Below, one piece after another: positions 1 to 5,490 of a DNA stretch of 9,339 nt (its first letter is position 1; the number at the start of each line of letters is the position of its first letter). Origin of the DNA: Phycisphaerae bacterium. GTDB taxonomy: Bacteria > Planctomycetota > Phycisphaerae > SM23-33. A program made the position numbers and the translations under genes. The stretch is taken from NCBI GenBank assembly GCA_030628445.1, contig DAOVQV010000039.1, positions 1 to 9,339 on the forward strand, in the 5' to 3' direction. The notes under the pieces were generated by a model, which did not search any database, was not told the DNA's origin, and worked only from the letters and a program-made list of their open reading frames with translations.

Positions 1-374
1 GGGTTTTCCTGCCCTATCCTGGCGACCGACACGAAGACCACAAAGAGGTGTTCGACGCGTGCATGGTCGCTCTTCGGCCGGCGGGCGGGAAGAAGGGCGT
101 CACCCGCATCCTCTGCTACGAAACTGTCTCCGAAACGCACTGGTCCGCCCCCGGTATTGAGCCGTCCTTCCAGCCACAGCTATGGGTTGACATATCCGAT
201 TATCTGTCGGTCAAACTGGAGGCGATGCGCAAATATACGTCGCAATTGCGGGAGGAGCCCGATGCTAGGTCCCTCGATGCCATCTCATCCTTGGCGAAGT
301 GGCGCGGCAGCATAGTTGGGATGCTTGCGGCCGAGTGCTTTGTTGTGGTCCGGGAGTGTTGGCTGGCACGATGA
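1..374 (+). CDS. PIG-L/LmbE-family deacetylase, C-terminal part (5' truncated)
   Basis: The reading frame is open from base 3 to a TGA at 372-374, giving 123 residues with no start in the window. Near the beginning is PGDRHEDHKEV, which matches the zinc-binding HxDH motif of PIG-L/LmbE enzymes. Further on are YETVSETHW, a VDISDYL strand, a KLEAMRKYTSQ helix, RSLDAISSLAKWRGS and AECFVVVRE. These appear in this order in PIG-L proteins that remove N-acetyl groups from GlcNAc-like sugars or sugar conjugates. Family members are usually about 220-230 residues, so roughly the first 100 residues, including the N-terminal metal-binding motif, lie outside the window. The GTG at 48 is internal and not a start, because the zinc motif lies upstream of it. 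The gene converges on the oxidoreductase with 88 bases between the stop codons and no obvious terminator. Family assignment is firm; substrate (bacillithiol-type, glycan or antibiotic precursor) is unknown. Confidence 0.85.
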   Translation, partial: VFLPYPGDRHEDHKEVFDACMVALRPAGGKKGVTRILCYETVSETHWSAPGIEPSFQPQLWVDISDYLSVKLEAMRKYTSQLREEPDARSLDAISSLAKWRGSIVGMLAAECFVVVRECWLAR

Positions 375-462
375 GCCCATGTATCGTCTTTGCCGGTTCA
401 AGCTTAACCCGTTGATGTTTGATATCCGCGACGGCGGTTGGCGTCATGCCTCTCGGTATCGG

Positions 463-1641
463 TCAGCCAATAGCCGGGATGTCGTAGGGCGCGCCGCCGT
501 TGTCGAGCGACTTTTGAGCCATGCATCCGACGGCGACGGACATGCGCCCGGCCAGGGCCGGAACCGGCGGGTCCCGGTCCTCCAGCACCATGTCCACGAA
601 ATCGGCGCATATCCCGGCGTCCGACCCGCCGTGCCCGACCTCTTCGAGGCGATTCTTGTCCAGCTCGCCCAGGTCGATCGTCACGTCGGGCTGGCGGTTC
701 TGCCCGTCCCTCCTGCGCCAGATCCAGATCTTGTTTTCCAGCTCGTTGTTCTCGATCCGCCCCTTCGTCCCGATGAAGACGTAGTTGCGGTGGTAGTCGG
801 GCGTGAAATGGCACTCGTTGTAGGTCGCCTTGATCCCGCCGTCCAGCTCCATGATCGTCACGTAGTTGTCGGGGATGTCGACTTCCTTGCGAAACGCACA
901 GTACTGCCGGTCGGGCTTCTTGGCGCTCATCAGATCGTGCACGTCGTCGGGGCAGGTCGCCGTCAGCTCACAGTTTTCGCACTTCAGGTCGTTGGGCTTA
1001 TCGCCGCCGAAGTAGTCCAGCCCGCCGAAGGCCGCCACGCGCCGCGTGTATCGGCCGGTGACGAAATGCATCACGTCGATGTCGTGACAACCCTTCTGCA
1101 GCAGCAGCGACGTGCAATTGGCCCGCAGGGCATGCCACCCGTGGAAGTAATACAGCGTCCCCATCCCGACAAAGTGGCGGATCCAGACCGCCTTTATCTG
1201 CCCGATCTCGCCGGACTCGACCAGCTCCTTCATCTTCCGCACGAACGTCATGTACCGCATGTTAAACCCGATCATCAACTTCCGGTGGGCATCGCGTGCG
1301 GCGGCGAGCATGCGGTCGCACCCGTCGATGGTAATCGCCATGGGCTTGTCACAGTAGACGGGCTTACCGGCCTGCAGGGCCGCGATCGCGTGTTCCTCGT
1401 GAAACTTATCGGGCGTGGTGACGGCGACCGCGTCGATGTCGTCGCGGGCGAGCAGCTCGTGATAGTCCAGCGTGCAGAACGCGTCCGCGTTACCGTACTG
1501 GCGGAATTGGTCCAGGTTGTACTGCGAGATGTCGGCCGCGGCCGCGACGATGGACTTACCGTCCGGGTCATGCCAATAGCGGCTCAGCCGCCCGCGACCG
1601 TTGATCCCGATTATCCCGATGCGAAGCTGCGTGTCTTTCAT
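463..1641 (-). CDS. Gfo/Idh/MocA-family NAD(P)-dependent oxidoreductase with Cys cluster
   Basis: Encodes 392 residues from ATG at 1641, with GGAGA at 1651-1655 as ribosome binding site (9-base gap). An in-frame ATG eight codons upstream would add MLYRRRAA ahead of the Rossmann strand and is less likely. The N-terminal Rossmann fold starts with LRIGIIGINGRGR (Gly 9, 12, 15, 17). CDKP at 97-100 is the family's EKP motif, with the catalytic Lys at 99. KGCHDIDV at 183-190 matches the K-x-x-x-H-D-x-D active-site helix of the C-terminal domain. Such enzymes oxidise or reduce sugars, inositols or sugar derivatives in the cytoplasm. Residues 221-248 carry C-x2-C-x5-C plus a fourth Cys at 248, a metal-site-like insertion that I recall from a subgroup of this family. 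No signal peptide is seen. It is third in the minus-strand run, 308 bases downstream of lptB, so may have its own promoter. Substrate unknown. Confidence 0.9.
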   Translation of the reverse strand: MKDTQLRIGIIGINGRGRLSRYWHDPDGKSIVAAAADISQYNLDQFRQYGNADAFCTLDYHELLARDDIDAVAVTTPDKFHEEHAIAALQAGKPVYCDKPMAITIDGCDRMLAAARDAHRKLMIGFNMRYMTFVRKMKELVESGEIGQIKAVWIRHFVGMGTLYYFHGWHALRANCTSLLLQKGCHDIDVMHFVTGRYTRRVAAFGGLDYFGGDKPNDLKCENCELTATCPDDVHDLMSAKKPDRQYCAFRKEVDIPDNYVTIMELDGGIKATYNECHFTPDYHRNYVFIGTKGRIENNELENKIWIWRRRDGQNRQPDVTIDLGELDKNRLEEVGHGGSDAGICADFVDMVLEDRDPPVPALAGRMSVAVGCMAQKSLDNGGAPYDIPAIG

Positions 1642-1949
1642 TGCAGCACGTCTCCGATAGAGCATGTTAAGGTTGAGATGCCGTATTCAGGCGTCGGTGA
1701 GGACCAGGCTGGCAAGGAAGGCGAAGCAGGCATAGCCGAAGCTATGCCGATGCAGCCTGACACCGCCAGCCGAAGCCGCAACCAGCATGAATGCGGCAGA
1801 TCAATGTTAAGATGCTCTGAAGGCCCTGGCCCGAATACAAGAGAATCAATCATACCAAACGTCGCCGGAGGGGGGAATCGCCACTACGGGAACAGACTGT
1901 CCGCCGGGTCTTCGCCCGCTCAGTGACGCCGCGGGTTACAAACCACGTG
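1642..1949. other. Non-coding gap between lptB stop and oxidoreductase start
   Basis: These 308 bases separate two genes on the same (minus) strand. No reading frame here looks like a protein; open frames across it have no ribosome binding site or recognisable motif. The central part (1707-1797) is a two-hairpin element described separately. I found no tRNA-like T-arm, no run of T after a stem on either strand and no convincing -35/-10 pair. The remainder (1800-1949) is GC-rich unique-looking sequence. Confidence 0.6.
1707..1797 (-). repeat. Two-hairpin palindromic element with UUCG-capped stem (REP-like or structured RNA)
   Basis: On the plus strand 1729-1736 (GGCATAGC) and 1741-1748 (GCTATGCC) are a perfect 8-bp inverted repeat around CGAA. 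In minus-strand RNA the loop reads C(UUCG)G, the classic extra-stable tetraloop. The stem extends outward through 1726-1728/1751-1753, 1719-1722/1755-1758, 1716-1717/1763-1764 and 1707-1713 (GGCTGGC)/1765-1771 (GCCAGCC), giving 24 base pairs with small internal loops. A second perfect 6-bp hairpin, 1775-1780/1792-1797 around an 11-base loop, follows three bases later. Paired stems in tandem resemble REP/BIME-type elements or a structured RNA. The strand is inferred from the tetraloop and from co-orientation with lptB and the oxidoreductase. No T-run follows, so it is not a typical intrinsic terminator. Whether it recurs in the genome cannot be seen here. Confidence 0.65.
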
Positions 1950-2714
1950 TCAACTGCTCCGTGCCCTCGCTTCCTTTTGCCCGTCGAACTCATCGCCTCG
2001 GAAAGTGTGCCCGAGATATGTCCGCCGGACCAGCGGATCGGTAACCAGATCGCGGGGCGGGCCCTCCCGCAGGACCTTCCCGTTATCAATTATGTACGAG
2101 CGGTCCGTTACGCTGAGCGTCTCGCGGACGTTGTGATCGGTCAGCAGGATGCTTATTCCCCGGTCCTTAAGCCCGCGAATCTCACGCTGGAGGTCCTCGA
2201 CGGCGATCGGATCGACACCGGAAAACGGCTCGTCCAGCAAGATCATCGTCGGATTTGTGACCAGCGCCCGGGCGATCTCAAGCTTGCGCCGCTCCCCGCC
2301 GGACAGCGTCCTGGCCAGTTGGTCCTCAAGCGGGACCAGGCCAAACTGATTAAGCAACTGCTCGCACCGCTCTCGGCGATCATGCTTGGTCAGGTTCATC
2401 GTCTCCAGGATGGCGAGGATGTTCTGGCGGACGGTGAGCCGCTGAAAGACGCTGGGCTCCTGGGAGAGATACCCCATCCCCCGCCGGGCCCGTTTGTACA
2501 TAGGGACCTTGGTCACGTCGACCCCGTCGAAGACAACCCTCCCGGCATCGGGGTTTATCATCCCGATGGTCATGCGAAAGGTCGTGGTCTTTCCGGCTCC
2601 GTTTCTGCCCAACAGCCCGACAATCTCGCCCTGGCGGACCACGAACGACACCTCATCCACAACCGCCCTGCCGCTGTACCGCTTTATCAGCTTCTTGGTT
2701 TCCAGCAGTATCAT
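1950..2714 (-). CDS. lptB: LPS export ABC transporter ATP-binding protein LptB
   Basis: Encodes 254 residues, close to the usual LptB length of about 240. It is the cytoplasmic ATPase that with LptF and LptG pulls lipopolysaccharide from the inner membrane and pushes it along the LptC-LptA bridge. Visible motifs are Walker A GRNGAGKTT (36-44), Q-loop Gln 85 in YLSQEPSVF, signature LSGGE (137-141), Walker B MILLDEP with Asp 161 and Glu 162, D-loop SGVDP (165-169) and switch His 194 in LTDHNVRET. GYLSQEPSVFQRLTVRQN, GGERRKLEIARAL and the LTDHNVRETL region are typical of LptB rather than of LivG-type branched-chain amino acid ATPases, the closest alternative. The ATG at 2714 has GAAGGG at 2720-2725, a 5-base gap. 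The last 15 or so residues, rich in charge, extend past the conserved fold. No lptA or lptC is adjacent; the next gene upstream on this strand is lepB, 400 bases away. Confidence 0.92.
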   Translation of the reverse strand: MILLETKKLIKRYSGRAVVDEVSFVVRQGEIVGLLGRNGAGKTTTFRMTIGMINPDAGRVVFDGVDVTKVPMYKRARRGMGYLSQEPSVFQRLTVRQNILAILETMNLTKHDRRERCEQLLNQFGLVPLEDQLARTLSGGERRKLEIARALVTNPTMILLDEPFSGVDPIAVEDLQREIRGLKDRGISILLTDHNVRETLSVTDRSYIIDNGKVLREGPPRDLVTDPLVRRTYLGHTFRGDEFDGQKEARARSS

Positions 2715-2740
2715 ATACGCCCTTCAAGGCCCACCAAGCT

Positions 2741-2768
2741 CCACAAGCCGGACAAGGGCCGGCTGTGG
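2741..2768 (-). promoter_or_regulatory. Bulged hairpin in the lptB 5' leader
   Basis: CCACA (2741-2745) pairs with TGTGG (2764-2768) and GCCGG (2747-2751) with CCGGC (2759-2763), giving 10 base pairs with a single bulged A at 2746 and a 7-base loop. It lies 27-54 bases upstream of the lptB start codon and would be part of its leader RNA if transcription begins upstream. The right arm contains the first five bases of the DnaA-box match at 2764-2772. No T-run follows on either strand, so terminator function is unlikely. Function is inferred only from position. Confidence 0.4.
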
Positions 2769-2772
2769 ATAA
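2764..2772 (-). promoter_or_regulatory. DnaA box (TTATCCACA on the minus strand)
   Basis: The plus strand reads TGTGGATAA, the exact complement of the high-affinity DnaA box TTATCCACA. It is extended on the minus strand to AGTTATCCACA. With a second box in the same orientation 272 bases further on, it is a candidate DnaA site; binding is inferred from the motif only. Confidence 0.5.
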
Positions 2773-3043
2773 CTTGTGAGCAAGTTCTCGGCCGTCACAG
2801 GACCGCAAGGGCCCCGACAGCGACCTAAGAAACCCTAACGAGGCCAAGACCAGGCCGGACAAGCGCCCCACCACCAGACACTTGAGGGCCTAAAGTCATT
2901 GTTATTAAGTTGTTACATTCGTACTTGACATCGCATCTGCCGCCGGGCCGTAGTGAGAAAACCCACACAGCCCCGTGACACGGCCGCATCCTCGCTTCCA
3001 TCAGTTCTGGGCGGGCCAGCCCGGCAAGATCCCACCGCAACAG

Positions 3044-3052
3044 TGTGAATAA
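3044..3052 (-). promoter_or_regulatory. DnaA box (TTATTCACA on the minus strand)
   Basis: The plus strand reads TGTGAATAA, complement of TTATTCACA, which satisfies the consensus TTATNCACA. On the minus strand it is extended to AGTTATTCACA, so the two boxes share AGTTATYCACA, an 11-base direct repeat. It sits about 63 bases beyond the lepB stop codon. Confidence 0.5.
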
Positions 3053-3114
3053 CTCAGCTAAATTGTGCCGGTTCTTACGTACCTAAAAAGCATCCATCGG
3101 CGCTACCGGGCCGC

Positions 3115-4761
3115 CTAGCGAATAAGCCGCATCCTGCCCACGTTCGGGATAATTGGCAGTCCGGCCAGGCCGGGCGGTCTGTATCCACTTGGCCAATAGA
3201 CGCAAAAAGCCTTTCCAATGAGGTTATACCGCGGGACCGTGCCCAACTGATACACCGCCTCACCTTGTGCATCTCGAAGCTGGAGCGTCGGTGCCGCCTC
3301 GGTCCACGTTCGCCCGTCATGGCTCTGAGGGGAGTTGTCGCCCAGCACGAAGAACTCATCCAGGTCGGGGTTGTCCGGATCCTTCGCCAGGACAAGCGGA
3401 TGTCCTGTAGTGCCCCACCCGGGCTGGTGGGGCGCGACGCCAAGTGACCTGGCGTAATCGCCCGTCACGTCCGGGCGGATGAAACGCAGGTCCGGTGAGG
3501 TGTAGTATACATCCCGCATCACGGCGATGTGGCGCAACTGGGCGGGCCCGCCCTGTGCTGCTATGCCCACTCGCGGGATCGGGATCGCCCGGCGGCGAAC
3601 CTTCGCGACCCGCTGCTTAACCCACTCGTAATCACCGGGAAACTGCTCGTCAGTGCTCTGCAGGATCATCTTACCGTCAACCCAGAGCGTCACGCGGAAG
3701 TCCGCGTGCGCCAGCACCACCTCGGACCCGCGATCCAACTGAAGCGGCGCGATTCTGCTGGTGTCCCAAAGCTGCCAGCCCTCCTGGGACGCGGATGTGT
3801 CTCGATAGAGAAGCTCCACCGACCCATCTACGCCTACCTGAGCCTTAAAGAGATGCTCGAAGCTGCTGAGGAACAGGCTCAGCGTGGTGTCCGCCGCTTG
3901 GGGGACAAGGACGACTGAAAGCTTCAGGTCGCCGCAAACATCGATCGCCGGTTCGACGTTCTTGATCTCCTCGCCCGGGCGGTTGTACCCGTAGCGCGGC
4001 AGGAAAGACTCCCAGCGGGCCGCCAGTTCAATGAAGGCGGGTTCTTCGCTTCCAGAAAAAGCAAATCGCCGCCCGGAACCTGCGGTAAGGTCCCACGCCT
4101 GTCCACCAACGCCGCGAACCCACCGCGGGGCCCGGCTCCTGGCCGCCCAGGCCGGTTCGGGATGGTAATCGTTATCATAAATCACCTGCCACATCGCCTC
4201 CTGGGCGCGGGGGGGCTTGCGGCGAATCCGCCATGGCTCGGACGGGGAGCTCTTCACGAAAACGTCACCATGAACGATCTCTATGGTCTCCCCGGGCAGA
4301 CCTATCAGGCGCTTGATGTAGTTCTCACGATTGTTCTGGGGATTCTTGAATACCACGACTTCCCACGGCTTGGGCTCACGAAACGGGTAGAGGTATTTCA
4401 GAACCAGGACGCGGTCGCCCCCGTTTATGGAGCTCATCTGTGATTGGCTATATCGGCAGTTCGGACATCGAGCATCGTGGGGATGGAACTTGGTGCGGCG
4501 AGTATAGCGAATCGGGACCTCGGTGCTGTTCTGCAGGCCGTGGGCATACTGATACCCGCACTTGGGACACGTGATATCCCAATGTTCGCCCAAAAGACGC
4601 GGCGCCATCGAGCCGGTGGGAATCACGAACGCCTCGAACAGAAACGCGCGCAGCACAAATGCCAAGACAATCGCCACCCAGATGCTCTGGACCGTATCGC
4701 GGACGGAGACTAACTCTTGTTGAACTCGATCGGGCCTCCGAGCCATAGTAGCGAACACCAT
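3115..4761 (-). CDS. lepB: Signal peptidase I, long form with zinc-ribbon-like and beta-sandwich inserts
   Basis: Membrane-bound serine protease that removes signal peptides from exported proteins. Residue numbers are from the TTG at 4785, the longest frame (556 residues). I prefer ATG at 4761 (548 residues); ATG at 4746 (MARRPDRVQQ) is also plausible, and none has a good ribosome binding site. One membrane helix spans about 34-54, followed by IPTGSM with catalytic Ser 59. Then CPKC (73-76) and CPNC (107-110) make a zinc-ribbon-like pair. YIKRLIGLPGE carries catalytic Lys 158, and FFVLGDNSPQSHDGR (478-492) is the conserved box E. Residues about 200-430, where E. coli LepB has its domain II, hold a large insertion whose strand pattern and VTLWVDGKMILQS segment suggest a concanavalin/LamG-like beta-sandwich. 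Typical enzymes are 180-330 residues. All catalytic residues are present, so it should be active. It faces pyrE divergently. Confidence 0.92.
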   Translation of the reverse strand: MVFATMARRPDRVQQELVSVRDTVQSIWVAIVLAFVLRAFLFEAFVIPTGSMAPRLLGEHWDITCPKCGYQYAHGLQNSTEVPIRYTRRTKFHPHDARCPNCRYSQSQMSSINGGDRVLVLKYLYPFREPKPWEVVVFKNPQNNRENYIKRLIGLPGETIEIVHGDVFVKSSPSEPWRIRRKPPRAQEAMWQVIYDNDYHPEPAWAARSRAPRWVRGVGGQAWDLTAGSGRRFAFSGSEEPAFIELAARWESFLPRYGYNRPGEEIKNVEPAIDVCGDLKLSVVLVPQAADTTLSLFLSSFEHLFKAQVGVDGSVELLYRDTSASQEGWQLWDTSRIAPLQLDRGSEVVLAHADFRVTLWVDGKMILQSTDEQFPGDYEWVKQRVAKVRRRAIPIPRVGIAAQGGPAQLRHIAVMRDVYYTSPDLRFIRPDVTGDYARSLGVAPHQPGWGTTGHPLVLAKDPDNPDLDEFFVLGDNSPQSHDGRTWTEAAPTLQLRDAQGEAVYQLGTVPRYNLIGKAFCVYWPSGYRPPGLAGLPIIPNVGRMRLIR

Positions 4762-4825
4762 AGCCTCTAGAGCCACCCAAGCCAAGGGCCTATGCTAAAT
4801 TTCGCACACCTGCACACCGGGCAAA

Positions 4826-4835
4826 TGCAATTGCA
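4826..4835. promoter_or_regulatory. Perfect 10-bp palindrome in the lepB-pyrE divergent region
   Basis: TGCAATTGCA is a perfect palindrome about 65 bases upstream of the lepB start and 13 bases upstream of the candidate pyrE -35 element. Next to it, GCACACC occurs twice (4804-4810 and 4812-4818). The position between divergent genes suits an operator, but short palindromes arise by chance and no regulator is identified. Confidence 0.25.
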
Positions 4836-4847
4836 GAGGCGCCAGTG

Positions 4848-4876
4848 TTGACCGTCGCGGGTTTGCGTGCTAGTAC
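4848..4876 (+). promoter_or_regulatory. Candidate sigma70-type promoter for pyrE
   Basis: TTGACC (4848-4853) matches five of six bases of the -35 consensus. After exactly 17 bases comes TAGTAC (4871-4876), a weak -10 element that keeps the T, A and second-to-last A. Transcription would start near 4883, giving a leader of about 45 bases with the ribosome binding site at 4914-4919. The good -35, ideal spacing and position support it; the poor -10 is the weak point. Confidence 0.4.
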
Positions 4877-4913
4877 GTTATGGGTCAGACTCCCCGGGGG
4901 GGATATCGCGGAT

Positions 4914-4919
4914 AAGGAG
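4914..4919 (+). promoter_or_regulatory. Ribosome binding site of pyrE
   Basis: AAGGAG is a near-perfect Shine-Dalgarno sequence, eight bases before the ATG at 4928. It decides the start in favour of that ATG over the TTG directly in front of it at 4925. Confidence 0.75.
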
Positions 4920-4927
4920 ATCGCTTG

Positions 4928-5443
4928 ATGGACACTTCGCAGTTGGCTCAGCGGATTAAGCAGGCCGCTTACCTGGAAGGCGATTTCCTCCTGCGTTCAG
5001 GTAAACGCAGCAAGTACTATCTGGATAAATACCTGTTCGAGGCGGAACCTGATATCCTCGCCGAACTGGGCAGGCGGTTCGCCGCGTTCGCAGAGGATGC
5101 AGACCTTATCGCCGGAGCAGAGCTGGGCGCGGTGGCGCTGGCGGCGGCGACGTCCTTGGCGGCGGTAAAGCCCTTCATCATCGTCCGTAAGGCCCGCAAG
5201 GACTACGCCACCAGCAAGCTCATCGAAGGCCCCGAAGTGGCGGGCAAGACAGTCCTATTGGTAGAGGACGTCGGGACGACGGCCGGAGCGGCGCTGGAGG
5301 CGGCCAGGACACTCACCGACACCGGCGCCACCATCACGCGGATCGCCTTCGTCATCGACCGCATGGAAGGCGCCCGTCAGAACGTGGAAGCCGGCGGGTT
5401 TCAATTCGAGACCCTACTTACGAAGGAAGACTTGGGAATCTGA
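4928..5443 (+). CDS. pyrE: Orotate phosphoribosyltransferase
   Basis: Encodes 171 residues. The enzyme joins orotate to PRPP to make orotidine 5'-phosphate in pyrimidine synthesis. FLLRSGKRSKYYLDKY (20-35) is the N-terminal orotate-binding segment of the family. VLLVEDVGTTAGAAL (109-123) is the PRPP-binding motif, and VIDRMEGARQN (142-152) matches the conserved region after it. The flexible catalytic loop reads RKARKDYATSKLIEG (87-101): several basic residues and the closing IEG are kept, but the usual His-Gly of RKExKxHG is replaced. E. coli PyrE is 213 residues, so this is a short form like those in Actinobacteria. The start is set by a strong AAGGAG. It is first in a co-directional run with an ABC importer starting 47 bases after its stop. 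A related PRPP-using transferase is the main alternative; no other pyr gene is in the window. Confidence 0.85.
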   Translation: MDTSQLAQRIKQAAYLEGDFLLRSGKRSKYYLDKYLFEAEPDILAELGRRFAAFAEDADLIAGAELGAVALAAATSLAAVKPFIIVRKARKDYATSKLIEGPEVAGKTVLLVEDVGTTAGAALEAARTLTDTGATITRIAFVIDRMEGARQNVEAGGFQFETLLTKEDLGI

Positions 5444-5490
5444 GCCCAAGTCCGCCAATAGACCCAAATCTACACTGCTGCAGGCGCCCG

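Larger units (their letters stand above)
2715..3114. other. 400-base non-coding region between lepB and lptB with origin-like features
   Basis: No credible gene lies here: the short minus-strand frames have no ribosome binding site and low-complexity, arginine- and proline-rich products. The region holds two consensus DnaA boxes (2764-2772 and 3044-3052), an AT-rich patch at 2891-2930 (29 of 40 bases A or T, in GC-rich surroundings) with TTGTTA repeated at 2899-2904 and 2910-2915, a bulged hairpin at 2741-2768 and a small 11-base palindrome CCGTGACACGG at 2973-2983. It must also contain the lptB promoter unless lptB is read through from lepB; I could not identify a convincing -35/-10 pair on the minus strand. 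Confidence 0.5.

Noticed and set aside
389..410. GGTTCAAGCTTAACC as a tRNA T-arm or terminator
   Set aside because: The stem arms do not fit a 5-bp T-stem with a 7-base loop, no acceptor or anticodon arm is around it, and no T-run follows.
1687..1788. 33-codon minus-strand frame with a hydrophobic end (ATG at 1788) overlapping the hairpin element
   Set aside because: It coincides with the inverted repeats, which explain its sequence, and has no ribosome binding site. A structured element is the simpler reading.
316..1926. Plus-strand open frame of 536 codons
   Set aside because: It lies antisense to the oxidoreductase, is rich in V, R, D, H and P as expected for a complement of a GC-rich gene, and has no recognisable domain or ribosome binding site. 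The minus strand has a complete family match.
1923..2828. Plus-strand open frame of 301 codons across lptB
   Set aside because: Antisense to lptB, which shows every ABC ATPase motif; the plus-strand product has no recognisable fold.
2925..2953. TTGACA on the plus strand as a -35 element
   Set aside because: No acceptable -10 sequence follows at 16-18 bases and no plus-strand gene begins downstream.
2825..3040. Minus-strand 71-codon frame in the lepB-lptB gap
   Set aside because: No ribosome binding site and no recognisable motif; it spans the AT-rich patch and non-coding composition.
3081..3114. Run of five T on the minus strand just past the lepB stop as an intrinsic terminator
   Set aside because: The preceding GC-rich sequence makes only a 4-bp stem, separated from the T-run by several bases; too weak to call.
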